This document shows positions 53,345-62,010 of a stretch of DNA of 64,000 bases, piece by piece (the stretch's first letter is position 1; the number at the start of each line of letters is the position of its first letter). The translations under genes were made by a program, and so were the position numbers. Source of the DNA: Oceanicaulis alexandrii DSM 11625 (GTDB lineage: Bacteria > Pseudomonadota > Alphaproteobacteria > Caulobacterales > Maricaulaceae); the NCBI RefSeq assembly GCF_000420265.1, contig NZ_ATUP01000001.1:1488001-1552000 (forward strand), given 5' to 3'. Under the pieces are notes generated by a model, which saw only the letters and a list, made by a program, of their open reading frames with translations, ran no database searches and was not told the origin of the DNA.

Positions 53345-54814
53345 ATGGTTGAAAGCTTTACACCTATAGCGGGCAAGGCGCGAGTCGGCTCAGCTCTGGC
53401 GGCGCTGGGCGCCGCGCTTCTGCTGAGCGCTTGTACGGCCTCTACGCCCAGCGCACCGATCCAGACCGTGCCGGATCGCCCGGTCGTGGGCGCGCCGCCG
53501 CCGCCAGCGACACTGCCGGTCGAACTGGCTGATCGTGGATACACGCCCGCCTTTCTGGAGGGTGAGCCGGATCTGGTGAGGGTCGCGCTCTTGCTGCCAT
53601 TCAGCGCGTCTTCTTCCGCAGCGCGAAACGAAGCGGCGCAATTGCTGCGCGCCGCAGAGCTGGCGATCTTTGAACGCGGCGGGACCAATCTGGTGCTTTT
53701 GCCAAAAGATACGGCCGGAGATCCAGCAACGGCCCGTACGGCGGCCGAATCCGCCATTTCAGACGGCGCTGATCTGATCATTGGTCCCCTGTTTCAGGAC
53801 GCAGTCGCAGCCGCAGGCCGTGCTGCACGCGACGCGGACGTGCCGATGCTCAGCCTGTCCTCCTCCAGCGCCGTGGCCGGTGACGGGGTGTATCAGCTGA
53901 GCTTCCCGCCCGATGAAGAGGTGCGGCGGGTGACCGAGTATGTGGGCGCGCTGGGCGCGACCCGTTTCGCTTTCATTGGCCCGGCTTCGGCGTATGGCCA
54001 GGTGACCCAGGCCGCCTACGCAGAAACCATTGAAGACCTGCTCGGTGAGTTCCCGCTGCCTGAAACGGTGATGCTGGAAGAACCGGTGTCTGATGAGGAA
54101 GACGCAGAGACGATCCTGGTTGAACGCACATTCGACACGGGCCTGGTCGCCAGCCAGTTCTATGATGGCGGCGTGTCGGCGATGACGGAGGCTGCGGCCC
54201 GTCTGGCGACTGTGGGCGTCGAAGAACTTGATCCCGCCCAGGCGGCGATGATGAGCGGCGCGAATTGGGCGCCCTCTCCCGGGTCAGCTTTCCAGGTGGT
54301 GCTGCTGCCCGAGGGCGGCGATCAACTGCGTATGCTGGCGCCGGTGCTCTTGTATCAGGATATTGACCCGCTTCTGGTGAAGTTTGTCGGCACCGGCCAA
54401 TGGCTTGATGACTCCCTGGCGCGAGAACCAGCGCTGGCGCATGGCTATTTCGCCGGACCTGATCCTGAGGCCCGCACTCGCTTTGAACAGGTCTTTGAAG
54501 AGTATTATGGCGCAACGCCGTCTCGTCTGGCGGGGCTTAGTTATGACGCCGCTTCGCTGGCGGCCTTGCTGGCCGAGGGCGGTTATGGCGCAGATCGCCT
54601 GACCGGGGCGGACGGGTTTGTCGGCGTGGACGGATTGTTCCGCTTCCGTGAAGACGGCACGATCGAGCGGGGGCTCGCCGTGTATACAGTCCGTGGCGGG
54701 GGCTTCCGGGTTCTCGACCCTGCGCCGGAACGCTTTGGTCCGGCCGACATGTCTGATGATGACATGTCTGGCGCGGACACGATGGATAAGCCTGTCACAG
54801 ACCCGGCTTTCTAG
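53345..54814 (+). CDS. LppC/LpoA-like penicillin-binding protein activator, lipoprotein
   Basis: 489-aa outer-membrane lipoprotein. The signal ends LLLSAC (Cys30). A Pro-rich linker follows, then a type-1 periplasmic-binding-protein fold: VALLLPFSASSSAARNEAAQ, DTAGDPATARTAAESAISDG, ADLIIGPLFQDAVAAAGRAA and RLAGLSYDAASLAALLAEGG. This matches the LpoA C-terminal domain; the N-terminal TPR-like half of enterobacterial LpoA is missing, as usual in alphaproteobacteria. LpoA stimulates PBP1A, so a peptidoglycan role is inferred. The ATG at 53345 has GAGG upstream; a GTG at 53336 is possible. It ends over the hemW stop (4 nt overlap, convergent). Confidence 0.85.
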   Translation: MVESFTPIAGKARVGSALAALGAALLLSACTASTPSAPIQTVPDRPVVGAPPPPATLPVELADRGYTPAFLEGEPDLVRVALLLPFSASSSAARNEAAQLLRAAELAIFERGGTNLVLLPKDTAGDPATARTAAESAISDGADLIIGPLFQDAVAAAGRAARDADVPMLSLSSSSAVAGDGVYQLSFPPDEEVRRVTEYVGALGATRFAFIGPASAYGQVTQAAYAETIEDLLGEFPLPETVMLEEPVSDEEDAETILVERTFDTGLVASQFYDGGVSAMTEAAARLATVGVEELDPAQAAMMSGANWAPSPGSAFQVVLLPEGGDQLRMLAPVLLYQDIDPLLVKFVGTGQWLDDSLAREPALAHGYFAGPDPEARTRFEQVFEEYYGATPSRLAGLSYDAASLAALLAEGGYGADRLTGADGFVGVDGLFRFREDGTIERGLAVYTVRGGGFRVLDPAPERFGPADMSDDDMSGADTMDKPVTDPAF

Positions 54815-55971
54815 GCGTCGAAATCGGGGATCAGCGCTTCGGCGACATGATCGGCGAATGCGCGCCCGGACTCTGTCAGGACGAGCCTTGATCCGGTTTG
54901 CCTGATCAGCGACTGGGCTGTCATGCGCTCAAGCCCGTTAGGGTCAGGTCTCAGCCCGGTGCGCGCGAACAGGCGATCAAGGTCCAGACCATCCTCGGTG
55001 AGCCGGATGCCCATCAGCAAACGTTCAGTCAGCTCCGCCTCGGCGTTCAGCTGCTCGCGCTCATGAGCGTCTCCCTCGGCGACGCCCGTGATATAGGCGT
55101 CCGGGCGCAGTCGGGCCGCTGCGCCTTCTCGTCCGCCGCCATCGAACCCGCCCGTGCGTGAATGCGCGCCCGGCCCGATTCCGATCCAGTCTTCGCCTTC
55201 CCAATAGAGCCGATTATGCACCGACTGATCGCTCCGGCTCCGGGCGTGATTGGAAATCTCATAGGACGGCAGGCCTGCCGCCGCGCAGACAGATTGCGTT
55301 AGGGCGTACATGTCCGCAGCGGCGTCATCTGTGGGCGGCGTGAGCGAACCGCGTTTCAGTTTGCGCTCGAAGGCGGTGCCCGGCTCGATGGTCAGCTGAT
55401 AGAGCGACATGTGACCGGTCCCGAAGCTGAGCGCTGTCTCCAGCTCGGTGCGCCAGTCCTCTGGCGTCTGTTGCTCACGGGCATAAATCAGATCGAGCGA
55501 CACCCGCTGAAAGAGGCTTTGCGCGCTCTCAAGCGCCTGAAGCCCCGTGCGCGCATCATGATCGCGGCCCAGACGTTTGAGGCTGGCGTCATCCAGCGCC
55601 TGAACGCCCAGCGACATCCGCTCCACCCCGGCGGAGGCGATGCCGGCGAAACGCTCATGCTCCATCGGATTGGCTTCCAGCCCGATTTCACAGCCGTCTT
55701 CAAGCCCGAACAGGGCGTCGGCCTGCTCCAGGATCGCAGCGATGGCCGCCGGCTCCATCAAAGAGGGCGTGCCGCCGCCAAAGTGCACGCTGTGGATCGT
55801 GCGCGGCCCCAGCCTGTCGCGCCAGTGCGCCAGATCGTCGAGCATGGCGGCCAGCAGCGCCTCAGGTTGCGCGTGGGCGGCCTTGTAGACGTTGAAGTCG
55901 CAATACGGGCAGATGCGCGCGCAATAGGGCCAGTGCACATAAAGACCCAGGCGTGCAGGAGCGGGACTCAT
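54811..55971 (-). CDS. hemW: HemW, radical-SAM heme chaperone
   Basis: 386-aa protein of the oxygen-independent coproporphyrinogen oxidase-like family, now regarded as a heme chaperone. The radical-SAM motif C-x3-C-x2-C is in [20 protein letters not shown]. The SAM-binding GGG occurs in [10 protein letters not shown]. The HemN C-terminal domain ends near DHVAEALIP. The fourth cysteine of true HemN (C-x3-C-x2-C-x-C) is replaced here by C-D-F, which fits HemW rather than HemN. Its start overlaps the rdgB stop (ATGA). Confidence 0.93.
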   Translation of the reverse strand: MSPAPARLGLYVHWPYCARICPYCDFNVYKAAHAQPEALLAAMLDDLAHWRDRLGPRTIHSVHFGGGTPSLMEPAAIAAILEQADALFGLEDGCEIGLEANPMEHERFAGIASAGVERMSLGVQALDDASLKRLGRDHDARTGLQALESAQSLFQRVSLDLIYAREQQTPEDWRTELETALSFGTGHMSLYQLTIEPGTAFERKLKRGSLTPPTDDAAADMYALTQSVCAAAGLPSYEISNHARSRSDQSVHNRLYWEGEDWIGIGPGAHSRTGGFDGGGREGAAARLRPDAYITGVAEGDAHEREQLNAEAELTERLLMGIRLTEDGLDLDRLFARTGLRPDPNGLERMTAQSLIRQTGSRLVLTESGRAFADHVAEALIPDFDA

Positions 55972-56573
55972 GCGCCGAACACATCCTCAACCAGCAGGCG
56001 GAAAGCGTGGGCGCGATGGCTCATGGCGTGTTTGATCGCCGGATCCATCTCGGCGAAGGTCAGCTCATGACCGTTGGGAACGAAGATCGGATCGTAGCCA
56101 AATCCCTTGTCGCCTCGTGGGGGGAAGGAGAGATGGCCGCGCACCTCACCTTCATAGACGCGGGTCTCGCCATCCGGGTGCGCCAGCGCCAGCGCGCACA
56201 CAAAGCGGGCGCTGTAATCTGTGGCCTGGCGAGCCTCAAGCTCTGTGCGGACTTTGTCCATCGCGGCGCCAAAATCGCGCGGCTCTCCGGCCCAGCGGGC
56301 GGAATAAATGCCGGGCGCACCGTCCAGCGCAGTGACTTCCAGCCCTGAATCGTCGGCCAGAGACACCAGTCCGCAGGCCACCGCGCCCGCCCTGGCTTTG
56401 AGAAGCGCATTGCCGGTGAAAGTTTTTTCAGTCTCTTCAGGCTCGGGCAAACCCAGCGAATCCGCCCCTTCCGCAACCAGTCCATAGGGGGCGATCAGAT
56501 CGGCTATCTCTTTGATTTTGCCTTTGTTATGGCTGGCGATCGCCCATTTGGGAGCCGTCGAGAAAAGGGTCAT
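55968..56573 (-). CDS. rdgB: RdgB, dITP/XTP pyrophosphatase
   Basis: 201-aa house-cleaning enzyme that hydrolyses non-canonical purine triphosphates. Ham1-family motifs are [15 protein letters not shown] near the N-terminus, [56 protein letters not shown] and MSHRAHAF. The ATG at 56573 is taken from family alignment; longer in-frame reading only covers the upstream control region. It is co-translated with hemW through a 4-nt overlap. In related bacteria rph lies directly upstream; here a three-gene cassette intervenes. Confidence 0.95.
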   Translation of the reverse strand: MTLFSTAPKWAIASHNKGKIKEIADLIAPYGLVAEGADSLGLPEPEETEKTFTGNALLKARAGAVACGLVSLADDSGLEVTALDGAPGIYSARWAGEPRDFGAAMDKVRTELEARQATDYSARFVCALALAHPDGETRVYEGEVRGHLSFPPRGDKGFGYDPIFVPNGHELTFAEMDPAIKHAMSHRAHAFRLLVEDVFGA

Positions 56574-56596
56574 GGAAGGGCGTCCTTTCATCCGTA

Positions 56597-56635
56597 CATA
56601 TCGCCTTTCGAAAAATTCATATCGATTTTCGATAT
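56597..56635. promoter_or_regulatory. tandem operator-like repeats
   Basis: Two direct copies, CATATCGccTTTCGAAAA (56597-56614) and CATATCGatTTTCGATAT (56618-56635), start exactly 21 bp apart, about two helical turns. The second contains a perfect dyad ATATCGA-ttt-TCGATAT. They lie between rdgB (minus) and the small-membrane-protein/DUF2975/Xre cassette (plus), just ahead of the latter's likely -35. Binding by the cassette's Xre protein is inferred. Confidence 0.55.
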
Positions 56636-56642
56636 TTTTTTG

Positions 56643-56671
56643 TTGCGAAGCGATAGGACGTGGTCTACATA
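56643..56671 (+). promoter_or_regulatory. candidate promoter of the DUF2975 cassette
   Basis: TTGCGA (56643-56648), 17 bp, TACATA (56666-56671), followed by a leader of about 108 nt to the first gene. Confidence 0.45.
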
Positions 56672-56785
56672 GATACTCGTGGCGAGGGGGAAACACCCCG
56701 GACCACACCGAAGACCCCCGGCGATAAAGGATCGGAACGGCTTCGGAAACTGGTTGGTCGAACAAGAGACTTAGGAGAGTATGAG

Positions 56786-56902
56786 ATGGTCAGGTCCAAA
56801 AACAATGCCGGTCACAGCGCAATCGCAATGGTGATCAATCTGGCTCTGGTGGCGGGCGTTTTCGCCGGCATGGCCGCCGCAGTCAGCTCGCTGGTCGGTT
56901 AA
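56786..56902 (+). CDS. 38-aa single-helix membrane peptide
   Basis: A tiny protein not recognised by name. A basic N-terminus ([10 protein letters not shown]) precedes one hydrophobic helix (about 11-35, [20 protein letters not shown]), ending SSLVG. AGGAG lies 8 nt before the ATG at 56786. An overlapping ATG at 56781 is too close to that site and out of frame. It is the first gene of a likely three-gene unit with the DUF2975 protein (109 nt downstream) and the Xre regulator. The charge suggests the N-terminus stays in the cytoplasm. It could be a subunit or regulator of the DUF2975 protein; not shown. Confidence 0.6.
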   Translation: MVRSKNNAGHSAIAMVINLALVAGVFAGMAAAVSSLVG

Positions 56903-57011
56903 TGAATGTCCGGATCGAAGGCCGGGTGAGACGAGACACGCCGTTCCTCCCCTCGCGGAAGATGTCTCGCCGCCCGGTCGACGATCCAGCTAACAAGCCC
57001 TTGGGGGATGC

Positions 57012-57563
57012 ATGAAGACGCTGGGTCAGGGATCGCTGGCTTCACTGCTGAAGATCCTCCTCGACATCGTCTATTATCTGCTTTGGGCGGTATTGGGGCT
57101 CGCCAGTCTCATTATCGTTCTCATTGTGTTTGGCGGGATCTCCCGCCTTTTGGGTTTTGGCTCCGATCTGCCGCTCAGCATCCGCCAGTTTCTGGCGATG
57201 GATGTGGTGCTCGCCCTGCCGCTCGCTATTGCGGCGCTCGCAGCGGTGACCTTCGTGGTGGACCGGTTGCGCCGGATCATGGCGACTTTGATCGCCGGCG
57301 ACCCGTTCGTTGAAGAAAACTCCAATCATTTGCGCGCGATCGCCATCGGCATCGCCGTCTATCAGCTCTTGCACTATGGGGCGCACGGCGTCCTGTCGCT
57401 GATGATCACCCTGTTGGGCCGCCCCGTTGAAGGCGGCGCTCGCGTTGTTCCCGAATTCAGCCTGAATCTCGGCGCCTGGTTTGCTGTGCTCGCCATGCTT
57501 GTGTTGGCGGAAATTTTCCGCGAAGGCACCCGCATGCGTGAAGAGCAGAAACTGACGATTTAG
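57012..57563 (+). CDS. DUF2975 four-helix membrane protein
   Basis: 183-aa inner-membrane protein of the DUF2975 family, function unknown. Helices lie at about 15-45, 63-88, 107-130 and 150-170. The family C-terminal signature is present: FSLNLGAWFAVLAMLVLAEI then FREGTRMREEQKLTI. The loop after helix 2 (DRLRRIMATLIAGDPFVEEN) is the second typical block. Members are almost always followed by a small Xre regulator, as here, 16 nt downstream. It has an ATG at 57012 behind a weak GGGGGATGC site. Confidence 0.88.
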   Translation: MKTLGQGSLASLLKILLDIVYYLLWAVLGLASLIIVLIVFGGISRLLGFGSDLPLSIRQFLAMDVVLALPLAIAALAAVTFVVDRLRRIMATLIAGDPFVEENSNHLRAIAIGIAVYQLLHYGAHGVLSLMITLLGRPVEGGARVVPEFSLNLGAWFAVLAMLVLAEIFREGTRMREEQKLTI

Positions 57564-57579
57564 GGAGCGCGGAACACAC

Positions 57580-57798
57580 ATGCCCATTCGCGTCACCCTG
57601 GACCGTATGCTGCTGGATCGCCGCATGTCACTGACCGAGCTGTGCGATCGCGTCGGCATCACCATGGCCAATTTGTCGATCCTGAAAACCGGCAAGGCCA
57701 AGGCCGTACGCTTCTCCACGCTGGAAGCCTTGTGCCGTGAGCTGGATTGCCAGCCCGCTGATCTTCTCGTTTTTGAGGACGAGGACGAAGAAGAGTAA
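57580..57798 (+). CDS. small Xre-family (YozG-like) transcriptional regulator
   Basis: 72-aa helix-turn-helix protein. The HTH spans about 12-52 (MLLDRRMSLTELCDRVGITM, ANLSILKTGKAKAVRFSTLE, ALCRELDCQPADLLVF) and an acidic tail EDEDEEE ends it. This type is the standard partner of DUF2975 proteins. AGGGAGCG lies upstream. It probably controls its own operon through the 21-bp-spaced repeats at 56597-56635; this is inference. It is convergent with rph, 42 bp away. Confidence 0.88.
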   Translation: MPIRVTLDRMLLDRRMSLTELCDRVGITMANLSILKTGKAKAVRFSTLEALCRELDCQPADLLVFEDEDEEE

Positions 57799-57840
57799 GA
57801 GGCGGACAGCGCATAGCCGCCCGCCTGCTTTCAGGCCTGT

Positions 57841-58557
57841 TTACTGGCCGAGTGCCTTGAGCTGGGCCGCGCACAGATCGGTCACGCCCCGGCGCGCGAG
57901 GGCGAAGATCTGGTCAAACTGGCTTTGGGTCATCGGCGTGTCTTCCGCCGTGGCCTGCACTTCGATCACGCCGCCACTGGACGTCAGCACGAAATTGGCG
58001 TCGGTTTCCGCCACCCGGTCTTCCTCATATTCCAGATCCAGCACGCAGTCGCCGTTCACGACGCCCGCAGAGACCGCAGCGATCTGAGCGATGACCGGAT
58101 CGGTTTTCAGAACGCCTTCTTCCATCAGGTAAGCGACGGCCGCTTTCAGGGCGAGCCAGGCGCCGGTGATCGCCGCGGTGCGAGTGCCGCCATCGGCCTG
58201 CAGGACATCGCAATCGACGACGATCTGACGTTCTCCCAGGGCTTTGAGATCGACCGCCGCGCGCAGCGAACGGCCAATCAGGCGCTGAATTTCCTGCGTC
58301 CGGCCAGAGGGTTTTCCCGATTGCACTTCACGGCGATTGCGCTGGTGTGTGGCGCGGGGCAGCATGGCGTATTCGCCTGTCACCCAGCCCTTGCCCTGGC
58401 CGCGCAGCCAGGGCGGCACGTTTTCTTCCACCGACGCCGTGCACAACACTTTGGTGTTGCCGAAACTGATCAGGCAGGAGCCTTCGGCGTAAGGCGACCA
58501 GCCCATTTCAAAACTGAGCGGGCGCAAGGCGTCGGGTTGGCGGCCTTCAGGGCGCAT
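57841..58557 (-). CDS. rph: ribonuclease PH
   Basis: 238-aa phosphorolytic 3'-5' exoribonuclease for tRNA 3'-end maturation; forms a hexameric ring. Family blocks are [80 protein letters not shown] and [20 protein letters not shown]. Phosphate-binding Arg residues sit in the R-N-R-R-E and G-T-R-T segments. It is divergent from hrcA with 129 bp between. The usual rdgB-rph pairing is broken by the DUF2975 cassette. Confidence 0.96.
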   Translation of the reverse strand: MRPEGRQPDALRPLSFEMGWSPYAEGSCLISFGNTKVLCTASVEENVPPWLRGQGKGWVTGEYAMLPRATHQRNRREVQSGKPSGRTQEIQRLIGRSLRAAVDLKALGERQIVVDCDVLQADGGTRTAAITGAWLALKAAVAYLMEEGVLKTDPVIAQIAAVSAGVVNGDCVLDLEYEEDRVAETDANFVLTSSGGVIEVQATAEDTPMTQSQFDQIFALARRGVTDLCAAQLKALGQ

Positions 58558-58686
58558 GTGTCATCTCCGGGTGTTCGTGTGTCTGTGGCTCTCGTGTTAA
58601 CCGAGCGGACGCGAAGGCGCAAAGCGCTTTGCGTGCAATCTTGGTGATTGCGCCGAACGGGGAGCGACACTAACTCTGAAAGCGTG

Positions 58687-59754
58687 ATGACCCATCCAAC
58701 GTCTTCTTCCTCCGGCCTGATGGCGCTTGATGAGCGCTCGCGCTCGATCTTCCGCGATCTGGTGGAGACTTATCTTGATACCGGCGAGCCGGTGGGTTCG
58801 CGCACCCTGTCCAAGACCTCCGGGCTGAATCTGTCGCCCGCTTCCATCCGCAATACGCTAGCGGATCTGACCTCGGCAGGATTGCTGGCCTCGCCGCACG
58901 TGTCCGCCGGGCGGATGCCGACGCATGCCGGTTTGCGCCTGTTTGTGGACGGTTTGCTGCAGGTGGGAGATCTGGAGGCGGATGACCGCACCGCGATCGA
59001 CACCCGCGTCTCTGCCGTTGGGCGCCGTCCGGAAGATGTTCTATCAGAAGTCTCAAACCTTCTGTCCGGCCTGGCCGGCGGCGCAGGTCTGGTGGCCAGC
59101 CCCGCCCATGATGCGCCCTTGCGCCATGTGGAGTTCGTGAACCTGTCGCCCACAGAAGTGCTCGCGGTTCTGGTGACCGAAGACGGTAATGTCGAAAACC
59201 GGCTGATGCGTCCGCCGCCCGGCCTGCCGCCCGCGGCGTTGATCGAAGCGGGCAATTATCTCTCCGCCCGGCTCAGGGGCCGCACCCTGGCCGAAGCGCT
59301 GAGCGCCATTCGCGAAGAGATCTCCGCCAAGCAGGCCCAGCTTGACGGCGCGGCGTCCGCGCTGGTGGAGGCCGGTCTCGCCGACTGGGCGGGGCCTGAG
59401 CAGCGCACCCTGATCGTGCGCGGCCAGTCGCGGCTGCTGGAAAGCGTCGAGGCGGCGGAGGATCTGGAGCGCATCCGGCTTCTGTTTGATGATATCGAAC
59501 GTCAGGAAGGTCTGTTGTCGCTGCTGGACGAAGCGCGGCAAGCGCAGGGCGTCCGCCTGTTCATCGGGTCCGAGAACCCGTTGTTTTCGCTGTCAGGATC
59601 GTCGGTGATCGTCGCGCCCTACAGAAATCGCGAGAACCAGATCATCGGCGCGATCGGCGTGATCGGTCCCACGCGTTTGAACTATGCCCGTGTCATCCCC
59701 ATTGTTGATTACACCGCCCAAATGGTCGGCCGGCTTCTGTCCGGGCCGCGATAA
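58687..59754 (+). CDS. hrcA: HrcA, heat-inducible transcription repressor
   Basis: 355-aa repressor that binds CIRCE elements (usually at groESL) and is kept active by GroEL. The winged HTH is SRSIFRDLVETYLDTGEPVG, TLSKTSGLNLSPASIRNTLA, DLTSAGLLASPHVSAGRMPT. The GAF-like ligand domain follows, ending IIGAIGVIGPTRLNYARVIP. The ATG at 58687 matches the usual N-terminus; ribosome site weak (CTGAAAG), and a GTG at 58684 is adjacent. Upstream of grpE, as in Caulobacter relatives. I found no CIRCE element in this window, so its targets lie elsewhere. Confidence 0.94.
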   Translation: MTHPTSSSSGLMALDERSRSIFRDLVETYLDTGEPVGSRTLSKTSGLNLSPASIRNTLADLTSAGLLASPHVSAGRMPTHAGLRLFVDGLLQVGDLEADDRTAIDTRVSAVGRRPEDVLSEVSNLLSGLAGGAGLVASPAHDAPLRHVEFVNLSPTEVLAVLVTEDGNVENRLMRPPPGLPPAALIEAGNYLSARLRGRTLAEALSAIREEISAKQAQLDGAASALVEAGLADWAGPEQRTLIVRGQSRLLESVEAAEDLERIRLLFDDIERQEGLLSLLDEARQAQGVRLFIGSENPLFSLSGSSVIVAPYRNRENQIIGAIGVIGPTRLNYARVIPIVDYTAQMVGRLLSGPR

Positions 59755-59804
59755 TCGCCCGTCCTGGTGAACCTTTGGGTTGACGATCACCCCTCTAGCC
59801 TTGA

Positions 59805-60437
59805 ATGACCGCACGTATGAGCAACGAAAACCAGACACCTGAAACTGAAGACGCCGAACTGAACGCTGAAGCTGACGCTGCACACGCCGCCGACGCCGAA
59901 CAAGAAGCGCCCGCGTCTGAAGAACCCGATCCGGCTGAGGAAATCTCCAATCTCAAGGACCAGCTGCTGCGCGCGCTGGCGGAGATGGAGAACACCAAGA
60001 AGCGCGCCGAGCGCGAAGTGAAAGACACGCGCGCTTACGCCGTGACCGGTTTCGCCCGCGACATGCTGGACGTGGCCGACAATCTGTCGCGCGCTTTGCA
60101 GTCGATCAGCGACGAGGCCAAGTCCGAAGCCGGCGAAGCGCTGAAAACCCTGCTGGAAGGCGTGGAGATGACCGAGCGTCGTCTTCTGTCGTCACTGGAG
60201 CGCCATGGCGTGAAGAAGGTGGAGCCCGCCCCCGGCGATGCGCTCGATCCGAACATGCACCAGGCCGCCGCCCAGATCCCGGCCGATCAGCCCAAGGGCG
60301 CCATCGCCCATGTGATGCAGCCCGGTTACAAGATCGGTGATCGCACCCTGCGCGCCGCCATGGTGGTGGTCAGCGCCGGCCCCGCCACCCCGCCTGCAGG
60401 CGGAGAGAACGAAGGCGGCGTCGACGTCAGCGCCTGA
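59805..60437 (+). CDS. grpE: GrpE, DnaK nucleotide exchange factor
   Basis: 210-aa dimeric exchange factor that releases ADP from DnaK. A long acidic disordered N-terminus (to about residue 45) is followed by the coiled coil ([40 protein letters not shown]). The C-terminal beta domain then binds DnaK ([40 protein letters not shown]). It lies 50 nt after hrcA; TTGACG in that gap (59780-59785) might begin a second promoter. The ATG at 59817 is an alternative start. Confidence 0.96.
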   Translation: MTARMSNENQTPETEDAELNAEADAAHAADAEQEAPASEEPDPAEEISNLKDQLLRALAEMENTKKRAEREVKDTRAYAVTGFARDMLDVADNLSRALQSISDEAKSEAGEALKTLLEGVEMTERRLLSSLERHGVKKVEPAPGDALDPNMHQAAAQIPADQPKGAIAHVMQPGYKIGDRTLRAAMVVVSAGPATPPAGGENEGGVDVSA

Positions 60438-60445
60438 TTGCAGCT

Positions 60446-61807
60446 TTAATTCGGTGTGTGCTCGACCACCCGACGCTGGAAATATGGATTTCCGGGTTGC
60501 AGGTCGAGCGCGCGCCGCATGCTGTGGAGCGCGGCGGCGCCTTCCCCAAGCGCCAGCTGCGCGTCCGCCAGAGAATCCCAGACATTGGCAGAGTCTGGAT
60601 AGAGGCGCGTATTGAGCGCGAACAAGGTCTGGGCCTCGGCGGGGGCCTCTTCCAGGCGGTCATAGCCGAGCGCATTGAGCACAGCTTCTGAGCCTTCAAA
60701 GCCATAGCGTGTGTCGGAATTGTTCCACTCACGCTCGAATAGGGTAACCAGCGTTTGCGCAGACGCGTCTTCTGATCCGTACAGAAGGCTGGCGATGTGA
60801 GGACGCGGAGCCTCGCCTGACAACAGCGCACGCATCACCATCTCGCCAACATGAATAGTCAGTTCCCGATTGCCGACCTGGTCGGTGCAGGCCATCACTC
60901 CAACGCCGGCTTGCGGCGCGTAGCGCAGATTGGCCCGTGCGCCTCCGCCGCGATGGCCGATCGTCGTTTCTCCAGCTACATCTTCAAGGATGACGCCGAG
61001 CCCATAATTGTCTTGCATATAGGCCGGGTCCGTCAGTAGGTCCGCCAGGAAGTCGCGATTTGCGATTAGACCTGCGTTAAGGGCCTCAAAGATCCGCGCC
61101 ATGTCAGACGCCGTTGTGACATAACCGCCGGCCGAGCTGATCATGGGCACTGACTTCGATCCGTCAGTGATCTGGCCATAGACCGTGTCATTTGATTGCG
61201 CCGGGCCGGTGAGGTGCTGTTCGACGAGCGCAGGCCAGGGCTGTCCCAATCTTGCCTCGGCGATCATTTCGGAGACCGCGTATCCGCTTTGCTGGTAGCG
61301 GGAATGTGCGCCGGGTTCAAAATCTAGCGGCAACTCGCGCACGATTTCATAGATGGCGGTGTTGCCGGCCTCGGGATCCTCCGCGATGCCGCTGAACGCC
61401 TCCTGCGTGACGATCATGGCGAGTCCGCTGGTATGGTTGTAAAGACGCCAGAGCGGGATATCGCGCCATCCCTCAGGGCTATCTGTCAGCAGCTCCCCCA
61501 CACGGGCGTTCAGATTGACGTCGCCATCTTCGATCAGCGAGGCGAGTGTGAAAGCGGTCAAGGCCTTGGTGGCTGAATAAAGCCCGCATTGCGACTGAGC
61601 CGCCACCGGGCCGTTTTCGAAAGACCCGAAGCCCTCGGACAGAATGACATCGTCTCCACTGACGACGCTGACGGCGAGACCCGAGACGCCATATGCCGCT
61701 CTCATGGTTTCGATTTCAGTTCTCAAGGCATCTGAAATGTCTGAAGCGTCTGACTGCGAGAGCGTGGTTGAAGCCAGCGCCAGGCTGGTCAGGATCGTGG
61801 AAAACAT
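60446..61807 (-). CDS. secreted serine hydrolase, class C beta-lactamase-like, with C-terminal TPR
   Basis: 453-aa exported protein (signal about 1-18). It belongs to the beta-lactamase/DD-peptidase superfamily: the S-x-x-K nucleophile is Ser78 and Lys81 in LYSATKALTAF, the second motif is probably Y-Q-Q-S in RYQQSGYAVSEM, and the third is H-R-G-G in IGHRGGGARAN, typical of esterase-type members rather than true AmpC (K-T-G). The last 60 residues form a TPR-like helix pair (TLFALNTRLYPDSANVWDSL, ADAQLALGEGAAALHSMRRA). GAGGA precedes the ATG. Target may be a D-amino-acid ester or peptide; antibiotic resistance should not be assumed. Confidence 0.82.
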   Translation of the reverse strand: MFSTILTSLALASTTLSQSDASDISDALRTEIETMRAAYGVSGLAVSVVSGDDVILSEGFGSFENGPVAAQSQCGLYSATKALTAFTLASLIEDGDVNLNARVGELLTDSPEGWRDIPLWRLYNHTSGLAMIVTQEAFSGIAEDPEAGNTAIYEIVRELPLDFEPGAHSRYQQSGYAVSEMIAEARLGQPWPALVEQHLTGPAQSNDTVYGQITDGSKSVPMISSAGGYVTTASDMARIFEALNAGLIANRDFLADLLTDPAYMQDNYGLGVILEDVAGETTIGHRGGGARANLRYAPQAGVGVMACTDQVGNRELTIHVGEMVMRALLSGEAPRPHIASLLYGSEDASAQTLVTLFEREWNNSDTRYGFEGSEAVLNALGYDRLEEAPAEAQTLFALNTRLYPDSANVWDSLADAQLALGEGAAALHSMRRALDLQPGNPYFQRRVVEHTPN

Positions 61808-61967
61808 AACGTCCTCTGAAAATTTATTTTCAACAGAACGCTATAAGTAACCGTAGGACGAACAAGTGAACTTCATGTCATGAGGGTTTTGTCATCATTA
61901 GTGCGTGAGACTTTCCTGACCATTGGGATTGTTCACAAGTCTTGGCATGGACCATGGCGTAACAGCA

Positions 61968-61996
61968 AAACGGCGGCTCAGAGAGCCGCCCTTTTC
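61968..61996 (-). terminator. terminator after the 62011-62736 lipoprotein gene
   Basis: Perfect 8-bp stem GGCGGCTC / GAGCCGCC with a 3-nt loop; on the minus strand it runs into GTTTTG. It is nearly the same stem as the terminator at 62839-62869. Confidence 0.75.
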
Positions 61997-62010
61997 TTGG
62001 CGTGAAGGGA

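Noticed and set aside
57841-59804. CIRCE operator at rph/hrcA/grpE
   Set aside because: No TTAGCACTC-N9-GAGTGCTAA or close variant is present in the gaps around hrcA and grpE or upstream of hsp20.
60446-61807. AmpC beta-lactamase
   Set aside because: The third motif is H-R-G-G rather than K-T-G and a TPR tail is present, which fits esterase- or peptidase-type relatives.
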